A stretch of 64,000 nt of DNA from Holothuria scabra (Eukaryota > Echinodermata > Holothuroidea > Aspidochirotida > Holothuriidae): assembly GCA_037179385.1 (NCBI GenBank), contig CM074190.1, forward strand, positions 11,490,206 through 11,554,205. Reading direction: 5' to 3'. Shown piece by piece: positions 10,385 to 20,824 of the stretch (the stretch's first letter is position 1; every line of letters starts with the position of its first letter). The translations under genes were made by a program, and so were the position numbers. A model generated the notes under the pieces. The model saw nothing but the letters and a program-made list of their open reading frames with translations, had not been told where the DNA came from and did not search any database.

Positions 10385-10849
10385 GCTAGATAGGTCCATT
10401 GCATAACTAACATATTTGTCTTTGATAGCAAGGAAGTAGGATTTAATACCGTAGGCTGGTAGGGTACTACTACGTTCACGGCAACTGCAATTAACCATAG
10501 TAAAAATATCTGGAGTGATTAAAAAAGTCTTTTGCTCACCCAAAATTTTTCGCTTACGCATATATAGATCAATTAAAGTACGGTTTGCAAGTCCGGTGAC
10601 ATGGTGCCTCTCCCCCATGGGAACTTTTATAATTGCAAAAGGGCTGAGGTTCAAAATGGTGTCACATTTGAAACATTTTAAAGCATAATTGAAACACACA
10701 TGGCAGCCAATAGGAGGACAGGTTCCTGTTACTCGATCAAACGCGATGAGAGTGCTATACAGAGTGCTTTCAACGCGAATAACCAACTTGATGGACTGCT
10801 TAAAGTACAGATCTTGGACATGCAACCAGCCCCCTTCTCCTTGTGCACG
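10319..10849 (-). CDS. Putative terminal exon with an NTR (netrin/C345C-like) domain
   Basis: An uninterrupted frame of about 175 codons, reading from around 10849 to a TGA at 10321-10319. From the TTG codon at 10825-10823 it encodes 168 residues. The first 35 residues (LYFKQSIKLVIRVES) are followed by a cysteine cluster CPPIGCHVCFNYALKCFKC. Then comes a pattern like NTR domains of netrins and complement C3/C5: FAIIKV, RTLIDLYMRKRKILGEQKTF, then NCSCRE, then GIKSYFLAIKD. NTR domains occur at the C-termini of secreted proteins and bind proteases or ligands. No in-frame ATG suits a start, so this is probably an internal or last exon. Its last 21 codons lie in a TTAA element. The acceptor site is not settled; agcacaag before 10849 is one candidate. 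It could be a chance frame, but the family resemblance argues against that. Confidence 0.55.
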   Translation of the reverse strand, partial: RAQGEGGWLHVQDLYFKQSIKLVIRVESTLYSTLIAFDRVTGTCPPIGCHVCFNYALKCFKCDTILNLSPFAIIKVPMGERHHVTGLANRTLIDLYMRKRKILGEQKTFLITPDIFTMVNCSCRERSSTLPAYGIKSYFLAIKDKYVSYAMDLSSLKGKCIHPKFKYCSEVDCPVL

Positions 10850-11217
10850 TCAATGAGTCAGAGTAAGATTCTCGTTTTGTTGCAATTGTCAGGCAACGGG
10901 GAAGTTTTCGATAAGCAGTAACGTAGTGAAGAACATCCGTCAGTCCGTTGTTACTTTACACCAATTCATATTTCATTTCAGTAAATTGTTTAGTCTCTAC
11001 TAGAACGCCAGTAGCTCTTCTTGTATGTCTCACCTCATTCACTACCAGAGCACTTATGAGTGGACCTTATTCAACTCATTTACATCCCCAACCCCTTCCC
11101 CGGCTAACAAAATAAATGTTATGTAATTCGTCTGGCAGGACGCTCATTATATCCACTTTAATATCTCTCGGCAATGCCTTTCTCCCTAAGAACTTTAATT
11201 ATAAGCCTTAAAGGCAG
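10826..11217. other. Putative intron sequence, no other feature seen
   Basis: Between the NTR-like exon and the TTAA element at 11218 I see no further coding segment on either strand with recognisable motifs and no repeat. The first few codons may belong to the exon, depending on the true acceptor. Confidence 0.35.
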
Positions 11218-11734
11218 TGTGACATATCAGCAAAATAACCTGCTTTATTCGGCAGTTATGGAGTGAACTTTTTCTAAGGAAATCCGTTGGAATTTTTTCA
11301 ATGTCTTTTACGGTTCTCCAGATATGCCTCTTCAAATTTCGAATGTTCCTGAAGTGACCTGTTACTTAGGAAAAAATATTGATATAGTGTTGTACAGTGT
11401 TAATATTTCTTTTGTTAACCCTATATTAATTACCTCCTTAGTACTCAGCAGATAATTTATGGTTTGGTAATTTATTCATTTTCAGGGACACCATTTAAGC
11501 TACTAAAACGAAACCCTCAGGACAGCAGGACAAGCTTACCTTACAACTGTCCTTGAAATGAAGATTGTATGAACAAAGGATAACATTAGCCATATAATTA
11601 TGGCATGTCCTTCTGATGACATCATCTGTAAAATGGTCCATTTTTAACGAATTTTATTGGATTATTTTCTTGGATTTGATGCTTTCTGCATAAAGGACCC
11701 AATTTTTCATTTTCATGTGTTACACGACCTTTAA
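11218..11734. mobile_element. TTAA-flanked non-autonomous element, about 517 bp
   Basis: It starts TTAAAGGCAGTGTGACATAT and its other end, read inward on the minus strand, is TTAAAGGTCGTGTAACACAT. The two termini are about 20-base imperfect inverted repeats, and TTAA sits at both edges (11218-11221, 11731-11734). TTAA targets are used by piggyBac and Kolobok transposases. No transposase is encoded. It shares the terminal word TTAAAGG with MITE families A and B. A good splice donor (TAAGgtaagc on the minus strand near 11533) lies inside; I do not claim it is used. Confidence 0.7.
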
Positions 11735-11814
11735 GTAATATTAAAAAAAATTATTTTGATACGTCGTATCTGGTCATGTTACTAACAAGTTGCAACACAA
11801 GCTCATTTCCATCC

Positions 11815-12006
11815 CAGAGAAACAAACATCACTTTGGACGGATTTGATACTTTAAAACACTTCACACAAGCCTCTTTTTCATTCGATTGAAGCTTGTTAA
11901 CAGCATTGAGACTGCTTAGAATGAGGTCAGGTGCTTGAAAAACCTCGCTAAGAGTAGAGAGAGCAAGCACCAGAACGATTTGTAAATGTTTACCTAAATG
12001 ATTCAT
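11815..12006 (-). CDS. Putative first exon of a secreted protein (signal peptide)
   Basis: The frame opens at ATG 12006-12004 (context aacATGa, with A at -3) and reads MNHLGKHLQIVLVLALSTLS, a short basic start followed by a hydrophobic core and small residues, as expected for a signal peptide. It continues with a hydrophilic stretch containing CVKCFK. An in-frame ATG further upstream at 12069 would bury the signal peptide, so I prefer 12006. The frame stays open to a TGA at 11803. Donor candidates on the minus strand are gtgaag at 11865, gtatca at 11850 and gtgatg at 11833, none perfect. It lies on the same strand as, and about 1 kb upstream of, the NTR-like exon, so the two plausibly form one gene. 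This is inference. Confidence 0.45.
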
Positions 12007-12099
12007 GTTACAAAATATAAAATTGATATTGCATTCTACGGAATTACTCGCTTTGAAAACGACAAGCATTATAAACGTCTAGAAATAGCCCTAGGATAT

Positions 12100-12990
12100 T
12101 AGCATAGTACTTGTGTGAGCCTTCGGCTGGGCAAGCTGTTTCGATGTAATCAAGAGGTGTTCGCTAGCTTCAAAATGAAGTGGATAAATAAAACCGGATC
12201 GCTGGGAAATTTTTCGGCGGTGAACGGAAAAGCGAATCGACAATATCGCATAGAATTGGAACAATCAAATAAAGGCATAATTTGATAAACTGCTGGTGAA
12301 GTAATACCATGCACATCCATTTAACGGTAAATTGGTTTCGAATTGTCAACAAAACTCAAAGGAGACGTCGGATAGCAAGTCACAATGATGAAGGAAGGAA
12401 AAAACAAACAAACCTGCAGTAGTAGGCTACACAAGCTAGTTTGAAATCTTGGCGGGACTATTTGTACTTAAATTCATGATACTACATATTGAATTTCATA
12501 TAATGGTATTGAGGTAAACTTGATACAACGTCTGAGGATAGTTTTTAATACTGACTCTCCATTAAGGTCATCTGCATATCAGTATTGCATATGCTTACTT
12601 TTTGGCCCTGCGTACCTCCAATTGAATAGCTTTACCCTTTTAGCCCGGGCTTTCTTATGGTATAATTGATTAAAACGTCATCCTCTACGTTATACCTAGA
12701 ATTTTTACAACTTTGATGTACCCGAACAGGGCTATGTTACCACGCTTGAGATCTAATTTGTGGAATGGCACCATGAATTTGTAAATAAGCCGACTGGACG
12801 GACAGTGAATGAGGGCGGAAAGTGCGTAAGGGTGAAATATGCAAACGATACAAAGTATGCACAGCGTGCATACTTTTCAATAGTATTTGAACTGTAAAGG
12901 CTAATATGGTGATAAATATTATCTAGTTCCAGAGTTAGATCGCAGCACCATAAAAGGGAGTAGAGGAAATAACAGACACAACCTGCCTAA
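12100..12990. other. Unassigned interval upstream of the putative secreted gene
   Basis: On the minus strand this would be promoter-side sequence of the gene starting at 12006. I see no clear TATA box at a convincing distance, no repeat and no coding exon. A short GC-richer patch around 12120-12240 has no recognisable features. Confidence 0.35.
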
Positions 12991-13001
12991 CTTGGTTTGT
13001 T

Positions 13002-13660
13002 GGCAATATCAAAGATATTATAAACGTAGATACCAAACTCCTATCCCTACACTGCTAGACGCGCTGACTCTACACGGAGGCTAAATCGGAGGGGCGGAAG
13101 TGTTCATTTGACATGCGCACAGTACTATTCGATTACCTGCGTGCACGATTGCGTATGCTTAACAGAAAATTCCACTGCGACGAAATGGCAGTGTGCGTGC
13201 ATTTTAAAAGCAAGTTATGTACGCTACGCGCACAATGCATTTCTCCGTGTGCAGTCCGAAGAAGCTGACGCTTACTTCCGCGTGCTTGGAAAAAGAATGC
13301 AGTAGTTGAATTTGTATTGTAAGCGCGAAAGAATGTGCTCTTGTTAAGATACCGTAGAAACTGACCAATCAGCAAGTCACTGAACTTCCAACCAGTCGTT
13401 GTGCGTTAATGTTCAAATGTTCTTAAGTATAAAGCCTCGAAGAAACCTATAACGTTTCATGTAAGAGAAATTTATTGAAGAGCGATGTTTGCAAGCATTT
13501 CAATGTTTTAAAATCATACTACCGGAAGATATCATTTAACCGTTAGCTTCCAAAACGACTGATCCGTGGTCAGCACTTCCGCCCCTCCGAATCGCCTTCC
13601 ATGAGGAGTCATCGCGCCATTTTAAGTTTGGTATCTATGTTTATAATATCTTTGGGCAAT
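13002..13660. mobile_element. 660-bp inverted-repeat element
   Basis: The left arm from 13002 contains ggcaatatcaaagatatta and gtagataccaaact, then cgcgctgac and ggaggggcggaagtg (13088-13102). The right arm (13574-13660) carries the same blocks inverted: cacttcc gcccctcc, then gtcatcgcgcc, then agtttggtatctat and aatatctttgggcaatatt. The arms are about 90-100 bases with internal gaps. The centre is richer in CpG than its surroundings and has overlapping short frames on both strands that resemble no family. It looks like a non-autonomous DNA transposon. The target duplication is unclear. Confidence 0.75.
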
Positions 13661-14359
13661 ATTCACAAGTACGCCACCAATTCCAAAGTCTAGTTGGCGT
13701 CACAGGTTTACTTTTATATAGCCCATGCTTATATGCGTTTTTCTTAAAAATGTATGTTTGCGTTTGTCATGGAAGATATACAGTTTAAGAAAATGACTTC
13801 AGGGGCAGATGGACTACGTCTTGATTTTTTAATTGTAATTTTTGTTTCCTATTTAACATCACTTTTTTCTGATTCCAAAGACTGACGCAGAAGAAATGCT
13901 CTCCAAAAAGAAACATGAAAGGTCAGTCAGACTTGTCACAAGTCGATTCTTCAGATAATAGAGAGCTCCCTTAAAAATAAAACATTATTTTCCATACATA
14001 CTAAACTCCTATACTGAAAACCATGTTACCAAAAGTTTCTCAAGGAAATTAGTAATCCATACATTTGTTCGCGTCCTTGACTGATTCTTTTACATTTCAG
14101 AGAAAAATACACAGATGAGCAAATGAAAACATTAAAAAACGTCATAAAAGCGGAGCCCTAAGTTGATTGAAAGACAACCTTGAACTTTTATTTAATTGAT
14201 AATTTTCGAAGCCCTAACTAATGCAGAGGTGTACATGTCGCAACTACGTTTACGATAATAGGTGACACTCTGTACTAAAGTAGGAATACTTGGTACTATA
14301 GTTGAGTCGTTACTCACCTTTGAGTACCCTGCAATTTTAAGCAGAGTATTCAACAACGA

Positions 14360-14526
14360 CCCTTATTCAAAATAGCAATCAGTCACTGATAGCGATTACA
14401 AAGACTTGTGGGATAGCTCATCGCGTAGGTCTTTTTGACCACCGAAAAGTGACATTGACAAAAACGACGCACACAAAAACCCCGTCCGACAATCCTTTGC
14501 AATAACTATTTGGAAATATGTCTATG
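14360..14526. mobile_element. Diverged copy of the palindromic element at 62953
   Basis: Shared words with 62953-63116 are aaatagcaat, attacaaagacttgtgggatag, agtgacattgacaaaaa, acaatcctttgcaata and actattt. The left arm is interrupted by about 15 extra bases (cagtcactgatagcg). It is an old miniature element with no coding capacity. Confidence 0.6.
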
Positions 14527-14842
14527 CATGAGTTACCAAAGCCGCGCAACCGCCATGAAATGGAAGAACCTAGTACGCAAGAGACTGGCATTTGCGGGTT
14601 AGGAACATTCTCTTGGCTTGGCCCATGCTCTTTTCATAATCTGTGCATAACAAAATGAACCAAAACTTAGCGCCTCCTAACTTGGTTTGGTCCCCTTCAG
14701 GGATCTCCCTGGTTCCATGCTCTTCAACCCTGATTACAGGCCTGGTCAATAAAGTGGAACATGGAAAAAATGGTTGGTCACCACAAAGTTTACCAAGCCA
14801 TTATACAACTCAAAGCACGACAACGTTTGGGAATATACAGTT

Positions 14843-15024
14843 GAACCCGTGCGTACATCGTCTTTAGTCTTTCAAATTCTTGCCTAACCAGTACCATGGA
14901 TGCTTTTGCATTAATACCTTTTTGATTCCCTCAGTTTCAGTAAATATAAGGGTTTAGAGTGAACTGTATGTAGACAATAAAGTTACGACGATTTAAGACT
15001 GGTGCACCCCACTTACAACCGACT
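14843..15024. mobile_element. MITE family D, diverged copy
   Basis: It resembles 55757-55930 and 59443-59623: cagtaccatggatg, then gtagacaataaa, then acgatttaagactggtgcaccccac. The left terminal repeat is weak. It is a decayed miniature element. Confidence 0.5.
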
Positions 15025-16680
15025 AGTTGCTCGTAGTCGTCTATACCTAACAATTGCTTCTTGACCTGAGTCGAATTGAATATAGGCACGGAATGGGAAC
15101 TCATCCCTTCTAAAATATTGACCATGGTATGAAATGTACTCAAGGCTGTTCATAATAGGTAAGCCTGAACATAGTCTGTTAGTGATAATTTTAAAAATTC
15201 AATTTAATCCTATAAATACCGCAGCCTCAAATATTTGCTCCTAGAGACATATGTTGTGAAATTTAGTGACCCCAATCAGTTAAAAAAGTTACTTCTCGTT
15301 GTTCGCCCCAAAATGTAGAAATTTTGTCTTCAGCTTTTCCAAAGATTTGTTAACTGGATTATGAGATTTTTAATATTCCAGTATGAGACTATTCGAGTGC
15401 ACCATTATGCAAAGAATGAATAAAATCTCATTAAAAATGAACCAGTTTTCCACAAATTATTAAACATAAGTAACTATTACTTTCAGGTTTTGGCTTAAGA
15501 GCGTCAAATACCTAAACTGTGAGGGGTTAAAGTTCTAAAATAAAGTATTGTTCGAATTTTAATCTTCACGAAATCCCGATTACTCCTGATGACTAAGCTG
15601 GATATACTGGACGATTTAGTATACACGTGTATTCAAGATGGTAAGAAATAGTAGTGAAATACCGTAAGGTATGATCATAAACAAATTCAAAATGTATCCT
15701 CAAAGCATTTCACTAACAAAATGAAGGAAATAATTAACTTGAAGACATTTTTAAAGTTACCATCTTGAGCTGGTGTGGAGGTGGGCAAGGGGCAGAGGAG
15801 GAGGGAAGGGGATGAGGAGGAGGGGGAAGGGGAGTTAATTGCTTTGTCCTCATTCTTTTCGAACAATCGTCTTGGTAGAAAAATGCATGCGACTCTGAGT
15901 GACGGATGGGATAGTAATTTCATATAACCTATGATAGCAAATAGCGGACAATTAAAATAACGTCTCAAATCAAGGATTGAATTCGGAGGGGGCGATCCAT
16001 ATTTTGGGTGAACGTTGTTTGAGGGATGTATGTGTGCTTAAGTATGCCCCCTCTCATAGTGATAAAACAGGCACATAATGAAGGGGGTGGAAGTCCCAGG
16101 CTCCTTCTGAAAATTCCCAACACTCCCTGGATTGAGAATCTACGAGCCCCGATACTTACCTCCTATTTACCTATGTAATCCCCACTTACCGCAACTAGAC
16201 CTTGGTAAACTAATAGCACAGTAGAGGTAAGTGAGGGGCGATGTAGATTTTTGTTCCTTGAAGAGTTTAAAGGCCGCCATTAACTTACCATAATTTTTCA
16301 CATTTGGCCACCTGGAAAAATTTTCAATCTTTTCCAGATCCTTGTCTGGTTACGAACATGGGATAAAAATATTGTCAAATCCCTCGCAAAGGTAACATTA
16401 AATTGAAGCAATTCAATCATGAAAAATCAGACGAGATTTTGTCTCTGTAATCAGCTATTAATGATTTACATTTATGTTTGCCAAACTGTTACTATTAACA
16501 AATTTTAAATATTAAAGCGGTACATTAAGTTGGTCCATAAGTATGCCAGGGGGCAGAATCACCACCCTCCTAAAATTATCTCCCTTTGAAAATCTAAAAT
16601 TCAGTCAGGAATGTTAGTGAGAAAAATGCGGGAATCGATTAGGAAAAAATCGTACAGTCACTTGAGTTTAAAAGATTGCA
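15025..16680. other. Unassigned interval with a purine-rich patch
   Basis: There are no supported genes. The only compositional oddity is a G/A-rich run at 15778-15840 (gaggaggagg-type words). The 93-residue minus-strand frame over it is rich in Ser/Pro only because of this run. Confidence 0.4.
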
Positions 16681-16689
16681 TGGCTTTTC

Positions 16690-17105
16690 AAGCTGAAAAT
16701 TACTAAGCGTGCCTGAAATCTTTAAAAAATGCCACAAATAGGAAAAGAAACATCACATTTAGTCGCGGTAAAATTTCCATGAAAAATCAAGATTTCGCAA
16801 CTTCGCTATAGCGCAAAAAGCTGTTATTCGTGAGTTTCACTTAACAGTTTTTCACCACGCAATGCCCGAAATGGTACAATATCCAAATTCTTTCAAGAAT
16901 TCGCCCAAAAATAGAAAAGTATCACAGTCAGCGTAACATATTCACAAAAATTCAATTTGAAACAATCATTTTTCGGCCTTTTTTTACATCTTGTGCAACA
17001 TAATGCCCCAAATGGCCGATTATTTTAATCTTCCACATCTATGACCGAAAAACAGAAAACGCCATATTCAAGGTATAATCTTCATAAAAAAATATCAATG
17101 ATAAA
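16690..17105. repeat. Degenerate tandem repeat, about 130-150 bp period
   Basis: Three successive stretches share a loose order of words: tgccygaaat or tgccccaaat, then an A-rich word with aaatagraaa or aaacagaaa, then catcaca/cgccata, then aggtaa or gcgtaa, then cataaaaa/catgaaaaat. They begin near 16707, 16860 and 17002. Similarity is weak but ordered, suggesting an old minisatellite. Confidence 0.45.
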
Positions 17106-17224
17106 AAAGATGTGTGAAATATTGGGGACTAGTCTGGATAAAAGTTTGACCTCCACAAACTTGAGTTGCTTCAGAAAGAACTGAAAGTGTTATTTAAATA
17201 TGTTTGACAATGTAGTAGGACTTA

Positions 17225-17591
17225 TATACATGGACAGAGCATGTAACGTGTACGTCCTATCCGTAGATGGTCAGCACCGACTGGGACAAAAAGGCGCACC
17301 AAGATAGCCGCCGTGAAGCTATAAATCGTCTGATTTGACGACGACTCTGTAATATTTTAAACAAAAGTTAAACTTGAATGGGGAAAAATATCATATACCT
17401 GCAATTAGTGAGGGATTTTTACCTTACTTTGCCATATTTTAAAAATATTTCAATTTTCTTGCAAAATATGGAGATATACTTGAGCAAGTCCAAGCTTTCA
17501 CGCAAAACCCTAGCAGACGGTCATCTTGGTGCGCTTTTTCACACACTACGGTAGCGACAATGTACCGTGTAGTATGCTCTGTCCATGTATA
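17225..17591. mobile_element. 367-bp MITE with perfect 18-bp terminal inverted repeats
   Basis: It begins tatacatggacagagcat (17225-17242) and ends with the exact reverse complement (17574-17591). Inner blocks are also inverted: aaaaaggcgcaccaagatag against catcttggtgcgctttttc. The ends begin with TA, compatible with a TA target as in Tc1/mariner elements. No transposase is present. Confidence 0.9.
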
Positions 17592-17645
17592 GGAAGTCCG
17601 TGATTAAGTCATACCAACAAATTTTCTCTTGTCACTGTGTAATTA

Positions 17646-17751
17646 TATGAGATTTTATGGCTCAGTTTCTAAAGAGACGGTTTAAGTCGGGCTGCCCGGC
17701 CCTTTTTCAGTTCTGGCTCACTGGCTTGCTTTCCTTACTCCATTGCTTATG
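17646..17751 (-). mobile_element. tRNA-derived SINE, 5'-truncated, with an 18-bp target duplication
   Basis: A 106-base insert is bordered by two exact copies of cttgtcactgtgtaatta (17628-17645 and 17752-17769). On the minus strand it reads gcataagcaatggagtaagg, then ccagtgagccagaact, then gacttaaaccg, then gaaactgagccataaaat, which is the core and 3' end of the SINE at 27651 and 59697. The tRNA head is missing. The long duplication shows target-primed insertion by a LINE enzyme. Confidence 0.93.
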
Positions 17752-18421
17752 CTTGTCACTGTGTAATTAGTGTAATAGCAGAGAGTACCAGTAGTCAATC
17801 GACAGCCCCAGTGGTGCAATGATTCCTGAAAAATATAGGGCTCATTGGAACATAAGGGTACAATGTGGGATCAGGGTGGATCCCCTCCCTTTGACCGCAA
17901 AATAAAGACACATAAGGGCATCGAAAAACATTCATGAATATATCCAAACTAAATGAAAATTGGAGATGTATTCGTTCAGTTTCCTAGTCTTGCTCAAAAC
18001 TCTGTCCAAAATTGTACAATATTCTGGCAAAAGTCGCAAAACGGTCATGGATGTTTTCACCTAATTTTTAAATTACACGCGCAGATCGAACATATCCAGT
18101 GTGACAAAACTTTTTTCTGGAAAATGTTAATGGTTCATTATTTAAGGTAATTTTCTTGTCCTTTTGCAATTTGTTCATTTTTTTTTCTTTATTGAAGTGA
18201 AAATTTGTTGGAATCGAAGTTTCAAAATAACGACTGCTTATATTGTACATAATACCGCATCATGCTAACACTGTTAACCTCGAGTTATTTTTACAGGCAC
18301 ACGCATTTTCAGGCCTGTCCCGATATAACTGCGAGCATATACTTTTTGCTCTGAGTAAAATAGGCCTACTTCCGGAACAGTAATTGATTTATACCATGTT
18401 TCAAAACCCTTGTTTACTAAT

Positions 18422-18740
18422 CAGTGGCGACGCAAGAACTCAAAATTGGAAGGGGGGCTGGGGGAAAAAGATAATGTTGGGCAGCAAACTTTTCCGTATA
18501 TAGCAGCGCGATACCGAGCCTAAAACGCCCATTCTTGGGGTTGGGATCCAGGGGTGAAGGCCGGAAGCTCGGAAGGATTGGCATATCTCTGGATAAGGAA
18601 CTAAGTCTATCAGGTATATTATTTTTGTGGTTAACCTAACTCCTCACTGGCCTTGCTTTCAGAGGGGAGCACGTGGGTAAAGTACAAAATCTGGGGCAAT
18701 ATGGCATATGCTCCCTCTTCCCTTAGAAGCGCCGCCACTG
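18422..18740. mobile_element. hAT-like MITE, 319 bp, with an 8-bp target duplication
   Basis: The terminal inverted repeats are cagtggcgacgc (left) and cagtggcggcgc (right, read inward). The element is flanked by exact 8-base direct repeats ttactaat (18414-18421 and 18741-18748). An 8-bp duplication with CAGNGGCG-type ends is diagnostic of the hAT superfamily. The interior is G-rich on the plus strand and encodes no transposase, so it needs an enzyme supplied in trans. Confidence 0.93.
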
Positions 18741-18944
18741 TTACTAATGCCCTGAATGCCCTCTATAAACATGAATACCACAGCGGTTAGGTACTAGTCC
18801 TCCTCTTAACCCTGTCCTCTTTATTCTAACCACAAGCATCCCAAAGAAATGCACCATAACGTCCTGTCAGTTCTGAATGTCACTAGAATACCTTTCAGTA
18901 AAATTGTAAATTTTGCAAGCAAATTCTTAAGCTTAACAAGCACA

Positions 18945-19612
18945 CACCAAATCGTATGGCATATGGTGAATTAGGACGTCATCTGGTCATTCGCTATATG
19001 AATTATTTGGTGTAGAATTGTCAATGGAAGTGAGTTTAAATTATCCCACATGGTTTTTAAGGGTTCTCTATGATCAAAATATCTATTTATCTCCTTGGTT
19101 AAGTACAATTAAAAATATTTTGAACAAAAACTGGTCACTTGTTTGGAATTTGCCAAACAGTGTAAACTTTACCTTCTCTCCCAACAACGCTATCATACCC
19201 CTCCCTTGACTGAGTAAAGCAATTAAGTTAAGAGTAAGTGATATGTATAAGCACGACTGGCTTGCCGAGGTAAATAGGAATTCCCATTTTAAAGTAAATA
19301 GGATGTTTAAGACTGGTCTTGAATTTGAAAAGTATTTGCAGGTTCTTGACTTTCGAAATCGAAATTATCTACGTAAGTTTCGTTGTACAAACACCAATAT
19401 TCCAGTCGTTTCAGGCAGATACCATAATATTGTATTTCATGACCGAATATGTAATTTATGTAAGGGTGATTACTTAGGGGATGAATTTCATTATATCCTA
19501 GAATGTGCAGCATTTAAAAATGAAAGAAATTTGTTTTTCAAGCTGTATTTTAGGAAAAGACCTAGCTCCATAAAGATGCGCGACCTTTCTAATCGTAATC
19601 TAAATCAGTAAT
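18945..19612 (+). pseudogene. LINE C-terminal fragment with zinc-binding motif
   Basis: An initial piece AYGELGRH (18958-18981, one frame) is followed, after a frameshift near 19010, by one frame from 19018 to 19611 that contains a single TGA at 19207-19209. The protein includes LSKAIKLRVSDMYKHDWLAE, then RNRNYLRKFRCTNTNIPVV, then GRYHNIVFHDRICNLCKGDYL and GDEFHYILECAAF, a CxxC...HxxxxC zinc-binding tail seen after the RT in many non-LTR elements. It differs from both other LINEs here. A T-rich tract follows at about 19625-19636. Confidence 0.82.
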
Positions 19613-19792
19613 TAAAAATTTAAGTTTTTTTTTTTGTAGTAAGATAATGAAAGCCTTTCCATAAAAATCTCGTACCGTCATACTCCACAGGGAATCATTT
19701 TGGATAAACAAACTCCGCACACTTCATCCTCACGGAATCAATGTTAATAGATAACCATAACACTCCATGCGAATCCGACACAGCGCGATTCA

Positions 19793-19828
19793 CATACACA
19801 AACACACACACACACACACACACACACA
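19793..19828. repeat. (CA)n microsatellite
   Basis: About 15 uninterrupted CA units with short imperfect flanks. Confidence 0.95.
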
Positions 19829-20082
19829 ATTCACTCACAAACCACTTCGACGCAAACTACAACGCAACATCTACATGTAGGTCCTATATAATTTTTCTTT
19901 TCCAAAATTTTCGATACAATTCTAATTTCTTGATACTTATATGAAAATAGGCCTAGCACTAAAAGATTCATTTTTTTCATGATTTCAGAACCTGATGAAG
20001 GCCAAATCCGAAAGCTTGTAAATAACATTAACAGACTGAAAGCGCCGTCCTATCTCCCATCTCTGAACTTTATTTCTTACGC

Positions 20083-20123
20083 ATATATATATATATATAT
20101 ATATATACACACTCGCTTTAACC

Positions 20124-20155
<32 letters not shown>

Positions 20156-20184
20156 TCGCTTTAACCATATATATATATATATTA
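20083..20184. repeat. Compound (TA)n minisatellite
   Basis: (AT)n blocks alternate with an identical 17-base spacer (acacactcgctttaacc), present twice, so the larger unit of about 43-45 bases is itself tandemly repeated. Confidence 0.93.
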
Positions 20185-20824
20185 ATTGTTGATGTGATCA
20201 TACAAAATCATGCTAGTACGCAATTCACATGTTACTCTGTTGCAACTCCCTGCCCTACCGAGGAGCGAGTAGGATGGCCTTTATTTTCAAGCGTATCCTA
20301 CATCACATGCGTCCACACACGAATAATTGATCGCGTGAAAGCATATTTATCCATTTTGAGAAGGTTTCATTACCACAAAGTCAATAGATTCGAGATGTAC
20401 GCAGGTTAATAAATCTTGCTATTAAGGCTACCTTGCAATATCAATCTGTAGTTGGAGAACTTAAAAAATATTGTCAACCGCTGTTGCAAAATTAAGTTCG
20501 TCCGTGATTCTATATTGTTTCAAGCAAGTCCACAGGAAATTGCATGCCGGTTGCGGTAAGCGCCAAAGTTATGTCAACATTCATTTCATACTGGGTCGAC
20601 ATGAATTAATTGCTAGGAAGGTTTTGTTTCACGATCTTAGAGTATCACTTTACCGTTGTCTACATGCAAATGTTTTATTCATGCGTTGTTGTCACTGTGT
20701 CTCACTCGCAAAGAGAACAATTTGCCAAGTATCCTATACGCATGAGTAAAATACCCATTTGGTAAGACATACTGCATAGATTAGGCTCTATGATGTATTT
20801 TATTGTTTCCGAATTAATCAGAGG

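Noticed and set aside
10700..10921. 73-residue plus-strand frame
   Set aside because: It overlaps the NTR-like exon on the opposite strand and shows no family resemblance; the minus strand explains the region better.
13108..13375. Cys-rich short frames on both strands
   Set aside because: They lie in the CpG-rich centre of an inverted-repeat element, overlap each other, and match no family.
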